From Udeniomyces pyricola (Eukaryota > Basidiomycota > Tremellomycetes > Cystofilobasidiales > Mrakiaceae): a stretch of DNA of 64,000 nt. Of the stretch, positions 1 to 11,669 are shown piece after piece. How positions within the stretch are numbered: the first letter of the stretch is position 1; the number at the start of each line of letters is the position of its first letter. The stretch covers positions 388,487-452,486 of the forward strand of contig BCIK01000008.1 of the NCBI GenBank assembly GCA_039545295.1, given 5' to 3'. Made by a program: the position numbers and the translations under genes. Below the pieces are notes generated by a model. It searched no databases. It saw nothing but the letters and a program-made list of their open reading frames with translations, and was not told the DNA's origin.

Positions 1-35
1 ACCATCACCCAATTTAGTCTGACTCAGAAACTGGA

Positions 36-3000
36 ATGGGCGCGTTCCTTCGGCCTTTGTTCTCGCTCGCGGCCCTCGTCATCAGTTCGGTCCTCATGAG
101 CTCCGTCAACGGTCAAGTCCTCCTCGCCAAAAAGTACATTGGAGAGGACTTTGAAAACGACTTCAGTACGTCGACATGTCTCTATCGAATCACCTCGAGG
201 GCGGCGTAGCGTCGAGGGTGAGACGGCCGAGGCATCAAGAGACCGGTCGGGCGAGGAAGAAACGGGTCTAGACCACTTTTGGCTTGGCTTATGATTATGT
301 TACTGGATTCTCGCCCACTCCATCGCTCGCCAGCCAGACCTACCCCGGCAAGGTTTCTGCTCTCAAGGAAAGCGGCTAATCATCTCACATCTATCCCCTT
401 TACAGAATTCTTCACCAAAGACGACCCGACTCACGTACGTTGCCCATCTATCCGGGCGAGACGCGCCTTCTTTATCGTCCTGTGGCTGTCTTGACAATCT
501 ACGTAACTTATCCATCGCGATCTCAGCCGGCCTGCTCACGTCATCTCATCTTGCTTCTGCTTTCCTCGCCAATCCTTTCAGGGAACCGTCAACTATGTCA
601 CCAAAGAGGTCGGGAAGACGCTAGGCATCGTCAGCTCGACAAATACGACCTTTAAGATGGGCGTCGACACCAAGACCGCCATCGCTTCCGGTCGAGGAAG
701 AAACTCGGTTCGACTTCAAAGTCGAGATGAATTCGCCGATGGCGTTTATATCCTCGATGTCGACTACAGTGAGTATCTTGAGTTGGAGTAGCTTGACGGG
801 AAAGAGCTTATAGGTGTGAGAAGGATCGATTCGAGTCTTCATTTCGCGACACTCACATCCTCTTCTCCCACATTTGCTTTCATGTAGTGCCCGTTGGTTG
901 CGGCACCGTAAGTACAGTGCTCAAGTGAGGGGCAGGGAGATGCTCCCATTGGCAAGATTCGTCGTCTGACGTCATGAATCATGCTCCTTGATTGATTTAG
1001 TGGCCTGCATTTTGGACGACGACCGTTCACGGTTGGCCAAAAGGTGAGACTGAACGTAAACACATCATCACGTCTTCCTCCTCATGATACTGACGGCCCT
1101 ATTTTGAATTTCCTATCGTACACAGGCGGAGAGATTGATATCATCGGTGCGCTGTTGGAATCTGATGCGATCGCATCCTCAAGCCGCAGTTGCGACGCGT
1201 TTAGCTCGTGGCTTGACTAACAGACGCGTCTTGGCTTTGCCATCTTGTTCTTCTGCTTTAGAGGGATCCAACGCTCTTCCACTTGTTGACTCATCTGCGT
1301 GGGATGCCACGTTTGCTTCGACCCCGGCCAATCTGACGGGCATCACTCAGATTCAAACCGATACCGCCTCGCTCCACACCATCTCGACCTGCAACATTGA
1401 GAAAGTTGGTCTTCAATCGGGCACGCAAGCCTCCACGACGTGCGACGCCACGAAGAATTCGAACCAAGGGTGTGGAGTCGAGCTTGGAGATAGGACTTGG
1501 GGCAACGGTTGGAACTCCAATGGTGGTGGCTACTATGGTGCGGTTCTCACTTTCTTCTTCTTCCTGTGCTGAGTCCTTATGCTTGAAGATCATGCTATTT
1601 CCCCCTCCCCCCCCCCCTCGTCCTTGTTGCTAATCTCTGTTTTCTTCATTTCTTTCTCTCTCATCGTCCTCTAACTCTTTTCGTGCGATCGCCATCAGTC
1701 CTCTGGCGAGATTTTGAGAATTCGGGTTCCATCTACGTCTACGCTTTTCCCCGAGCGCTCTCTTCCATCCCTGCCGAGATCAAAGATGCTTCGGCAACGA
1801 CTCTCAACCCTGCCTCATGGGGCGTGACTCCTCAAGCCAACTTTTCCATCCTGCAGTGCTCGAAAAAGACGTTCGGAAACCACGCCATCGTGTGAGTTGA
1901 GCAAAGTTCTCCACGCTTTTGGTCTTCTTTTCTTTCCTCTATGAGAAACGTTCTTCATCAAGCGGCTCCGTATCTATGCACCGATATACTCTTGTTATTC
2001 TTTAAAGGTAGACTGACGTATCATTTTGCTTTCCCTCTCTCTTTCTACTATTCCGTTATCTATCCAGTCTGAATATTGCTCTCTGTGGAGATTTGGCTGC
2101 CAACACGTTCACCTCTAGCGGTTGCCCTGGCACGTGTTCAGACTTTGTGTTGAACAATCCAGGAGCGTTCGTCGATGCCCGCTGGGAAATCCGATCTCTT
2201 CGAGTCTATACGCCCAATGGCAAGGTCGCTTCGACGTGCGTCGCCCGCTCCCTTTCTTCCCTCAACCTTCCTCCTTCCATCTTTTTCGTTCTTTTTCTTC
2301 TCTCTGCTACTGAAAGCCATGATGATGCTGATGCAACCTCTTCCTTCACTTGTTCGTTCGATGTACAACTCATAAATTAGGGCTATGCCGCGTTGGGAGG
2401 CCGCCGTCATTGCTATCGCTGCCATCATCGCCGCCGGTTTGATTACGTTTGGCGTTATCTTTTTCATCCGTCGTCACCGCAGAAAGTAAGTCTCGACCTC
2501 TTAAGGGGAGACGGTGCAAAAATTAAGACAAATCAAACATGATGATATGCCTTCTCAACTGACTTGGCGTTTTTCTTCTCCTTCCTTTTTTCATTTTTTC
2601 TTCTTTTTTTTTCAATTTTTGTTTATTCGTCCACTCGCAGCTCCAAGATCCATCAAGTCCATCGAACCGAGATGCTTGCCGTCAAAAACTCCACTTCAAG
2701 TTCTCCCGACTCTGGCACGTCGACGCCTGGTGCTCGCTACCAAGACTCCAAACTTGGCCCGTTCGCCTCGACCGATAACCTCGACCCAACCGTTCTCTTC
2801 AACCCCGAAGGACCCGCCCGACGACGATCTTCAGTCGTTCCTTTTGTTGACGTACCCGTCGATAGTCATTCGACTTCCCGACGACCTTCTGCCACGTCGA
2901 CCCAAGCGACGACGACGGGTGGCAATCGAAATTCTCATTACTCCCTCGCTCCACCCATCAACTCCTCTTCTCGTTCAGCCCCTCACTCAGGTACCTCAAC

Positions 3001-3607
3001 GCCTACGACCGCCATCGCTTCCGGTCCTGTCAGTTCGACCAAGAAGATGAGTCGGCGGGACAAATTGAAGGATCCTCGGATACCTGATGTGCTTTACGTA
3101 GGGGATGGAGGTTCCGCTTGGCGTTCACCCGATGCGGTTCTTCCCGGTGAGACTCGATCAACCGTAGGGATGACTCAATTTAATAACCTCGGCTCGAACT
3201 TACGCAAGGGGAGTGTGGCGTCTAGCGTGAGCAGCGTTGGGAGGATGAGCAAGTCGCGTAACGTCGATGGAGGAGCAGGAGGTGGTGGTGGTGGAGCTGT
3301 AGGGGGTTGGAGGTCGCCTGCTAGCCCGATTACTCCTGTTGGTTCGAATCGAAACTCAGGCATCCAATTAGGAACCAACAACCCGTTCAATTCGCCGTTG
3401 TCGACGACTGAGAGCGGTGGTGGTGGAGCTCGATCGAGGAGGCGGTCGAGTGCAGGAAGCAGTACAGGAGGTACTACGGCGGGAAGCAGTCGACAGCAGC
3501 CTCAGCAGCCTCGCCTTCAGAGGCGACGGAGCTCGGAAGATGGATGGGAATACCAGCCGAATGATGATGTGTTGGATGGCCATTGGGACGAGATCGAGAG
3601 AAGATGA
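36..3607 (+). CDS. GH16 endo-beta-glucanase with C-terminal membrane anchor and long Ser-rich tail
   Basis: Secreted glycoside hydrolase family 16 enzyme, probably acting on beta-1,3(4)-glucan of the cell wall. Eleven phase-consistent exons: 36-165, 406-434, 582-768, 888-907, 1001-1043, 1126-1146, 1262-1537, 1699-1891, 2068-2235, 2381-2485, 2641-3607, giving about 712 residues. The start at 36 opens a hydrophobic signal peptide (MGAFLRPLFSLAALVISSVL). Family landmarks follow in order: DDPTHGTVNYV, RNSVRLQS, PVGCGTWPAFW and the catalytic GGEIDIIEG near residues 137-145, with E139 the expected nucleophile and E144 the acid/base. A hydrophobic helix near residues 361-382 is followed by a basic stop-transfer (RRHRRK) and a tail of about 330 residues rich in Ser, Thr, Gly and Arg. 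Known membrane GH16 proteins of the Kre6/Skn1 type carry the membrane segment at the N-terminal side instead. Substrate is inferred, not shown. Confidence 0.9.
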
Positions 3608-4346
3608 TCGATCCGTCTCGGGTTCGGGACGTCTTGACTCAAAAAAAAAAAAAGAAGAAGAAGAAAAAAAAAAACTTTCGCAATCCATCGATGTTCTTCC
3701 CCCCCCCCCCCCCGCTTTCGTAACCATCATTCGAACATGTTTGATCTTCGTTCTTGGGCTTCTTTTTTTCTCTCTTTTGCACTCGGAGTGCTATTCCGTT
3801 TACCTATCTGCTCCGTCTTTTTTTTTTGTCTCTTGCTTCGCCCATCCCTCCATCCGATCTTGGCTTTTATGCCACCTCGTCCAACTTCGTGTAGTTAGAT
3901 CCCTTTCCATCTCTCTCTCATCAGCCTCTTGTCTTATCTACCTATCTATTCACCTTGTGTATCTCGCATCTCACGGAGGAAAAAGAAATCATTATACACT
4001 CGTGACGAAAGGATAAATGGTGGAAACATAAGAAGTCATCGCAATAGGTCGGGGCAAGTCATCATTTTGAGGAACTCAAGATATTCGAGGACAGAATGAG
4101 ATGAGATTGGGAAGAAACNNCCCCCCNTCNCCNCCCCCCCCCCCCCTCCCCTTCCCCACAACAAGTTCCTGGTGAATGCGAGAATGACAAGCGGGTGTGC
4201 GTCGTGTGGGGTCAATCAGAACCGGTCAACCGGGCGATGGCGGTGGCGTAATTATGAGGAAGATGGCATCTAGAATTTCGAAAAGGGAGGAGGGTTCAAT
4301 ATGAAGTCAGAACAAACAAGAGCGAACTGAAGGGTCGTCATTCCGC
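3608..4346. other. Convergent intergenic region with C-tracts and ambiguous bases
   Basis: This stretch separates the 3' ends of the GH16 gene and the lipase gene. It holds A-rich and T-rich tracts, a run of 15 C at about 3699-3713, and a C-rich block at about 4119-4146 that contains ambiguous bases (4119, 4120, 4127, 4130, 4133). I see no gene here. The Ns sit inside a homopolymer and probably mark sequencing uncertainty. Confidence 0.7.
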
Positions 4347-7300
4347 TCAACATGCTGCATCCAATGATTCGTCCGCGATCAGAGAAAAAGAAGAAGGAAG
4401 AAGAAAGAACCGCTCACGGAAGCGCAACTTGGGGAAGTCTCCGGAGCAGCTAATAGGGACTGATCATGGGAGATAGGGATGGACCGGACTCACGATATCA
4501 TGCTCGGATCAAAAACGATTTCCGAAAAGACTTTCTCCACGTCTCGGACTTCAAACACTCTCCTCCGGATCGACCCTGGCTTTCCCTCTGCTCCTACTCC
4601 GGTCGAGGTCTGGGAAGCTTCCTTGGATGGAGATGAGGATGCCGCTGTCGCTGAGGCGGAAGGAGCTGATCGGAGTTTGGCCAGTGAGGAAGGAGCGAGA
4701 TCGGAGCGTTGATCGAGGAGGAGATAAGTGGTACCAGCTGGATAGAGATGATGCTGGTCAATTTGGGCACTCAGAGTCTTGCGCAGACCGATGAACTGGA
4801 GCAACCGAAAAAAAAAACCATAGAGAAAGAACAGGAGAATGGGAGAGAAAAAAAAAATCCGTCAGATGCATGTGCGATATAAGTGGTCTTGAATTCCCTC
4901 CCTTCCCTCCACCCCACCCCCCAAAAAAAAATCGAAGAAGAAAAAAGGTGATGTTCCACGCCTTCTTACCCAATCCATTTCTTCGTCTCCTTCCTTGACC
5001 TCGGTCTGTCTCTTTGCGAGCCCTCGAAGCTTCCTGGCCGCGACTTTTCGGAGGAACCCATCGACGCCACCACTTTCGCTGTCGCGCATGCCAAACGAGA
5101 GCCAGTCTGATACGGCCCTTAAATCGCGGACCGAGCCGAGCGAGAGGCGAGAGACGAGGTCAAAGGAGAGCACGATAGAGGTCACTAGAGGACGAGCGAG
5201 GGTCGATAGAGCTGAAGATGCGATACAGCTTTGGAAAGGGGGGAGGGTGTGTGGGAGGAAGAGAGATAGAGAGATGAGACAATGCAAGTGCGGAAAGAGA
5301 ACGGGGGGCCATGGGTAAGATGAAATGTTGTGTCTCATCTCTCGAATCATAAGAGGATATAGATGTGGTGTATCTGACTACTCACGGGCAAGCAAACGCA
5401 AAGACCTTGACATGCCTTCCTTTGGGCAAGTACCCAATCTCCTTGACTTTGTTTTCGCTCGATCCCAAAGGCGAAAATTGAAGCTGAACTTCCTCTTCGC
5501 CAATCGTCTCGCACGTCGTCAAATCGGCCCACAACATGCCCAACAAAGCTCCGACACCCGCGCCCAAGGAGTGACCACAGATGATGAGGGCATAACCCTC
5601 GTGCTCCTTCAAAGCCGCTCGAACGGCGTGGTAAAGCGGAGAACTAGGATGGGCAAGTCGCTGAGCAAGGCGAAACATGCCGGAATGGACTTGAAAGCGT
5701 CGGCGAGATGTTTGAGAGGAGGAAGGAAGAGTGGTGGATATGGGGGGAGAAATGATTGGATAGAAATCGGCAGAATCGCAGGTGAGATCGATGGCGAGGT
5801 CGGTGAGGGACATGGTTCCTCGAAGAGATAAGACGACCTCCTGACGGGTATGATCGGTCAAGAGCCAGAAACGGGGAAGCGTAGAAGCTGGATGAAGAGT
5901 GGCTGAGTTTATCAATGGTGGGGCAGCCGAGGAGGAATCATTCTCAAGAAAGGGTTGGGATGATCCTAATACGGTATGCGGTGATGCGGAGGATGTTGTC
6001 GTTGTAGACTGAGAAGAAGCTGAAGAATTGAGGCCGGCAAAGTGCTCGACTGCAAGATATCAAAGACAAAAGGGAATCAGCCATCGAACCCTGACATGAT
6101 AGTCAACCCAGAACCTGATTTTGCCACTTTGACCCACAAATCGTCTGATCGTGGTCGCCCCTGACCGAACTCCAGAGTCCAAGCTTCCTTTTTAAAGGGT
6201 TTGGCGTGACTTCATCTCCAGCATCTTCGACCACGGCTAACAGCTCTTCCACCGCGACGTTGTCCTCGAGTTGAGCGTCACGAGACGATTGCTTCGGCTT
6301 TGTATGAGCCGAGTCGGGAGATGAAGTTGGAGATAGGGATGGCATGGGGATGCCAAAGAAGACAAGGCTCGCTCCTCCATAACTACCCAGAGCGATTCGC
6401 GAGAAACGAACCAGATCGGCGTGAAACGACCGAGGATGAGGAGGTGCGGGAGAGTTCTGAGATAGGGAACTGGCCGTGTGCACATGGTTCGATCGTGACG
6501 ATGTAGGGTTGAGAGTAGAAGGGGTCGGATGTGGCTCTTGGCCAATGGAGGCACTGATGATAGTCATTCCTTCCTCTCCTCGTGCTTGCTCCGATCCTTT
6601 ACAAAGGTCCTCATGGTCTACACTTGTAACCGTAACAGCCTCCTCCCTGTGAGAATGTCCCAATGCTTTCGCGGTCTTGTGTTCCCGACTCTCGCCATGA
6701 TCCAGCGGTTGGTTCTCTCCCGTACCCCACTCCCTCTCAACCGATACCTCTCGTAGACCTTGGAACAACCGCTCTTCTCCCCACTCCCGCGTCACACTCG
6801 TCAAAGCCGTCCACGCCACGAGCCCCTTGGCGACACCGCTTACGCTGTACTGAACGTCTGGCGGTAGTTTCTCCCTCTGACCTTGATCAACTGCTTCGCG
6901 TTGAACGAGCTCAACGAACGCTCGAAGGCTGAAAGACTCCTCGGGTGACGAAGAGAAATGAGATGCGTGAAGATCCGAGAGACCCGTGAGAGTGGTCGTC
7001 AGGAGAGCTCGGCTGAGGTACAGTGGTGTCAGCGACATAAAGTCAATGGCGTTCCAGCTGGAAGTGACGACGCCGGTAAAGAGGGAGGATGCTGGACCAT
7101 TGGCGGACAGTTGATCTTGGGGAGATGCAAGGGAAAGCGATGAGTCGACAGCGATTCCAGCTGCAGTGGCTAGTGTTGTCGTGATAGATCTGGCAATCCC
7201 GAGCTGGTGATCACAGGCGGCAAAGTTGAATCGGCGTGATCAAGAAGAGATGAGCAAGTGATCTGGTGACGTCACAAGTCTAGCTCTTCAACCACATTCG

Positions 7301-7421
7301 TCGCATGAGGAGAACAATGGTAGAGACTGGAGCTTACGCCAAACCGAGCTCCTCTGATACCTATGTCAAACGAAGAGGAGACAGCAGCCGAGCCAAGCAG
7401 AAGAGACGATGGCACGTCCAT
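4347..7421 (-). CDS. Class 3 lipase, sn-1-specific diacylglycerol lipase type
   Basis: Predicted serine lipase of the alpha/beta-hydrolase class 3 family, resembling diacylglycerol lipases that release fatty acid from diacylglycerol. Exons on the minus strand: 7421-7338, 7203-6108, 6049-5386, 5228-4970, 4795-4494, 4449-4347, about 835 residues if the last part is not spliced. The nucleophile serine lies in GHSLGAGVGALLG, and the probable catalytic Asp in TSIVLSFDLVSRLS. The N-terminal part (FDIGIRGARFGLGIARS and the next 350 residues) is variable and Ser-rich. The ATG at 7421 is the first in frame. The second intron appears to use a GTTGAC donor. At the C-terminus the family normally has a His in a DHxP-like motif; my model reads SCSGDFPKL there, so either the His is elsewhere or the last junction is wrong. 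A further 63-base in-frame intron near the end is possible. Confidence 0.85.
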
Positions 7422-8284
7422 TGAGAGATTGTGATGATGAGAAAGGTTGAAACAGCGCAAGAGCGGGCAGTACGATTGCCAGATCCGTGATTGATGCGTG
7501 AGGATTGATCAGGAGTACGCCGTTCCGAATCAATAGCGGCTAGTAAACGTTGGACTTAATTGAAGGAAGGTTTAGGTTGGATCAGAGTTGGCTTTGTATC
7601 TCCAGAGACTTTAGCGGGATCAAGCTGGATCCAAAGATTCCAAGGTCAAACGCGTCCAACCCTCGACTAGCGCAGATCACCAGTCAGTGTCGAGGATTAC
7701 AGCGCTCCCAGTAGAGATTGATTGCTGCGGCGTCCGATGACAAAGCCAGCACAGAGGCTGCTCGCATTCGGAGCAGAATCTGAACATGAAACAGAGAAGA
7801 ACGAGGTACAGTCTCAGAACGTACAGTGTGCAACGTGCAACGTTGAGGATGAGTGGTTAGTCGATGTCTAGTGGAGGGAGCGTCGAGGATCGACACGTCG
7901 ATATCAGGGCGACGGCCCTGTCCGAAATCACAACACTTCGCCCCCAATTATGGACGTCGTTCGTCCCATGTCCGGGTCAAGCATCTTCATCAATTCCGAG
8001 CCATCAATTTATCTCATGTCTTGTGCTTTGCCTTCAGCCTACATCTCACCCTCAAGACTCCAATCAACGCACCAAATCGTTCATGCCATCGATACGAGAT
8101 AACAAAAAAAAAGAGAAAGAAATAGAAGATACACTGATCAAACTGATGCTCGTCGTTCCCGGCCCCATTTAACCCTACAGAATGCAATCGAGCGCCGCCC
8201 ATCACCCAATCACCCCAGCTTCATCAACAACACCGCCCACGTGCTTGTTGAAGCTTCCCATCCTTGAGCTGCCGAACCGCGCTT
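7422..8284. other. Intergenic region between lipase promoter and glutamate decarboxylase 3' end
   Basis: Upstream region of the lipase gene and downstream region of the decarboxylase gene, both on the minus strand. The short open frames here (for example about 7684-7947 and 7853-8172) overlap each other on opposite strands, have no recognisable domain and lack a gene-like context. No RNA gene is evident. Confidence 0.6.
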
Positions 8285-10942
8285 TTAGCAGATGACGTTG
8301 GCGGTCTTGTGGTCGGCCATGTCATCGGTGCTGCCCTCCTTCTGGACGGACGCCTGATGCTTGTGCTTGTGCTTTCGGTGCTTGGTCTGGTGAGCCATAG
8401 TCTTATCGATGGTGCTTTTGTCGAGAGAATCAAGGTGGTTGCAAGCGTCCTCAAGGTCTCGGATGAGCTGATGGATCAAGGTGGATAGAACGAAGGATGA
8501 GCGGGAGAACGACAACACAAAGGGGAGGACAACCAATATGGGAGGCAAGTTGATGATAAAGAAACAAGAACACGAGAACTCACCCTCTCGCATCGAGATC
8601 GAGAGAAGTCGGATCGGCAGACGATTCTGTTTGAGGAGAGAAAAGGCGTCATTTCGATGCGACCAAAACAAGACACAGAAGAGGCAACAAAGATCAATTT
8701 ACCGAAGAAGCTTGAGGTCCTGGGCGTCGGCGGCCATGCTGTCGAGCGAAGAACAAGGAGAAGCAAAATGAGCACTTAGAGCAAGCTGTCCGTCGTCTTG
8801 GCTGAGAATCCGTACCTGTAAGCAGGAACGATCCAGTTCCTCTGCCTCAACTGGGCAGCGATGGCGAACTCATCGTAGTGCCCCTTGTTGGTCAAGCGGA
8901 AGGCGACGACGGGAAGTCCGGTGCCCTGACCCTGGCTGAGGATCGTGAATCGGTTTGTCTTGACGAGAACGTCGGCGAGGTAGTCGGCCGTGTTGGTGAT
9001 GCTCTGCATGATGGCTCGGAAGCCCTGCTTGCCCAATCGGGTCAGAATGTAGTACTGCGCAATGACCTGGGATGCTGACTTGGAGAAGTTGAGGGTGAAC
9101 CTAGTTGTATATGAGAGCGGTCAGTCAATGTCTTTGCGCGGACAGTTTGACGACATTGATGGATGTTGGATGACGAGTGAAAGGATAGCAAGCTCGATGC
9201 GCAACGTACGATGCCTGATCAGCTCCCAAGTAAGCGACGTGGAAGACCAAGTCTTCAGGAAGGTATTCCTTCGACCTCCAGAACGCCCATCCTAGCCCAG
9301 CGTAGGTACCTCCGTACCTGTAGTTGAGTAACTCGTTAGCCGGAGCGCTTGGCAGGTTCTCAAGATGATAAAGGCCAAAGATAAAGGGGGCATTGAAAGC
9401 TAGAACTCACTTGTGACCGGAAACATTGATACTGACGACTCGCTTCAACCTGAAATCCCAAACGAGATCCGGGTTGACAAAAGGAGCCACGAACCCACCA
9501 CTGGCAGCTGAAAGAAGTAAAAGTCGTTTTTTTCAGCAACGAAAATAGATTGAAAGAACGGAAGCGAGATTGAATAACTTACCATCGACGTGAATGTTGA
9601 CGTCAAGACCAGTCTCCTGGTACTTCTTCTCGAGCAATCGATCCAACTCGGCAATGTCCTCGTACTCTCCGGTGTAGGTCGTACCAAGCTGATGTTCGTT
9701 CAAATAGGAGAGTCAGATGGACGCACGTTTGTGAGGAGAAGGAAATCAAGGTGAAAACTTACGATTCCAACAACACCGATCTGACAGAGTGGAAGATGTA
9801 TAGGGCATTTGTGAGTTCACAGAAGCTTGAAAAGAAGGGAGGCAATGGAAGAATAGGCAATGGCAGGCGTACAGTGTTCTCGTCAACCAAGTCGACGGCG
9901 GCTTGAGGATCGATGACGTATCGCTCGTGAGCTAAAAATGGGATTATGAGACCCGCAGTCAGTTTGCCGTTGTACGTGAATCGAGCGTAACAACGACGGG
10001 TGTTGTACGTACTGCAGTTGACAAACTTCTCCTCAATCTCGAGGTACCTAGTAGCTTTCTCCCAGCAGACTTGAACTGCGCTGTTCATGACCAAGTTGGG
10101 GTTCTCGGTGCTTTTACCAGCGGCCTTTCGCGCGATCTTCCATCTACAACAGCCAACACACGAAGATCAGCCAAGTTCACAGAGGCAATGCGAAATTATG
10201 ATTGAAGTATGTTGTATGGGCTGACTGACTTCTTCTTCATGGCCAAAACGGCGAGGATGATGGCCTCACTCGATCCGATGGTTGAGACTCCCAAGGACTC
10301 GTCGTCGGGCTTATCGATGGGAGCGTTGAAGAGCCGAGCAATCATGTTGACGGCTCGGTTGTGGAGCTCAATCGTAGCGGGGTACTCTTCGTAATCGATG
10401 AAATTCCTCGACATGGTCTCTTGCATGAGCTTCTCGGCATGCTCGTCCACTGAGTGGTTGGGAAGGAAAGATAGTTGAAGACGAGGACGACGGGAGAGAT
10501 GGGGATATGTCAGCAACAACGCACATGCAGCCCGACTCAGACATGACGACGGCCAAGCAGCTGCATTTACTGTAGGTAGTGACAAAGGAAGCCAAGTTGA
10601 GAGACGGCGTTCCATCGAGCTCAAGCTCGTCTTTGATCTGTAAGGCGGGGGACGATGTAACATCAGCTGCTCCGTCCCAAAACAACATGGCAAGAAAGAT
10701 CTGGTATAGCGCTTTTGCCTAGATTGGGCCTGCTCAGCCCTTCAGAATTCATCGCCTTGTTTCTGACTCACCAGTTGATAGGCAGTACCCCCTGGCATCT
10801 CCTCCTCTGGCATCTCGTAGCGAGGGATGTCGGTTTGGGAGAATTTCGACCCGTATACCGTATCCGGGGCGAAGTCAGGGTTGTGAAGGTCATGCTTGGT
10901 GCCTTCCTGAGTGTTTGACTTGACTGATCCTAGGAGTCCCAT
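8285..10942 (-). CDS. Glutamate decarboxylase
   Basis: PLP-dependent decarboxylase converting glutamate to GABA, the first step of the GABA shunt. The start ATG at 10942 opens [14 protein letters not shown]. Joined exons give, in order, [101 protein letters not shown] and the PLP-lysine motif [18 protein letters not shown]; these are diagnostic of glutamate decarboxylase rather than other group II decarboxylases. The Lys codon of SGHK is split by an intron. The distal part reads [13 protein letters not shown] and, after a short exon encoding [27 protein letters not shown]. The C-terminal tail is His/Lys-rich (HRKHKHKHQ) and ends ANVIC before the stop at 8285-8287. About 540 residues, the usual family length. 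The gene is followed in tandem by the lipase gene on the same strand; no shared function is implied. Confidence 0.95.
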
Positions 10943-11669
10943 GGTGTGAGATTGAGCGTGAGAGTGGGTGTGAGAGCGTTGGGGATGGACAGGTCGAGGT
11001 GGAGGTAGGAGACGGTAGATGGAGATGGGAGTCGTATATGTTTTCGGAAGTTCGGCAGTCCAAAGCGGTGACACGACGATCAGTGCCATGAGGCGAGGGC
11101 TTGCGACGCTGGAATCTATAATTGGCGCCTTCGCGCAAAACTCCCTTGCTCCGCGCTCCATGACGATCCTTTTTCGATACAGCGTCATCGCTCCAAATAA
11201 ACCCAAAACCGGATATTGCGAAAGCCGACCTCGGCCTTCGTACCTAGCTCCGTCATCGCTCAGTTTGGCCCAGTCCCACGTCGCCGTTGAGAACGTCAGG
11301 GGAAAACCTATATAGACTTTTGAAATTTAAAAGCAAGGCATGACATATCGAGGCAACGCATCGTCGTGACGAGAAACAGTATATGGGTTAAGAATAAGTC
11401 GGGACAACAACAGAAGAAGGAGGACGAGACTAGCTGAGAAGAAAAGAAGGGCGAGTCAAAATAGGATCTACGAAATCCCACTAGAATCGGCGATGCCTAT
11501 CATTGATTTGAGGAAACAATTCCTGCACGATGATTGACCGTGACGGTCAATAAGCAGAGAGAGGGAGCACAAGCGTGAAGGGGTATATGCCGGAAGATGG
11601 CATGTGATGAAAAAAAAAGGAAGGTAGAAAAAGAACAAAAGTACAAGAGAGAAAGGGCGCCGAGATGGA
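10943..11669. other. Intergenic region upstream of glutamate decarboxylase
   Basis: About 730 bases between the start of the decarboxylase gene and the stop of the kinase gene, both minus strand. It should contain the decarboxylase promoter and the kinase 3' UTR. I see no gene or RNA and no clear regulatory motif. Confidence 0.6.

Noticed and set aside
5325..5831. Plus-strand 168-codon open frame
   Set aside because: It lies antisense to the well-supported lipase exons that carry GHSLG and has no domain.
7684..8172. Small genes on either strand between lipase and glutamate decarboxylase
   Set aside because: Overlapping short frames on opposite strands, some without an ATG start, with no motif or conserved-looking sequence.
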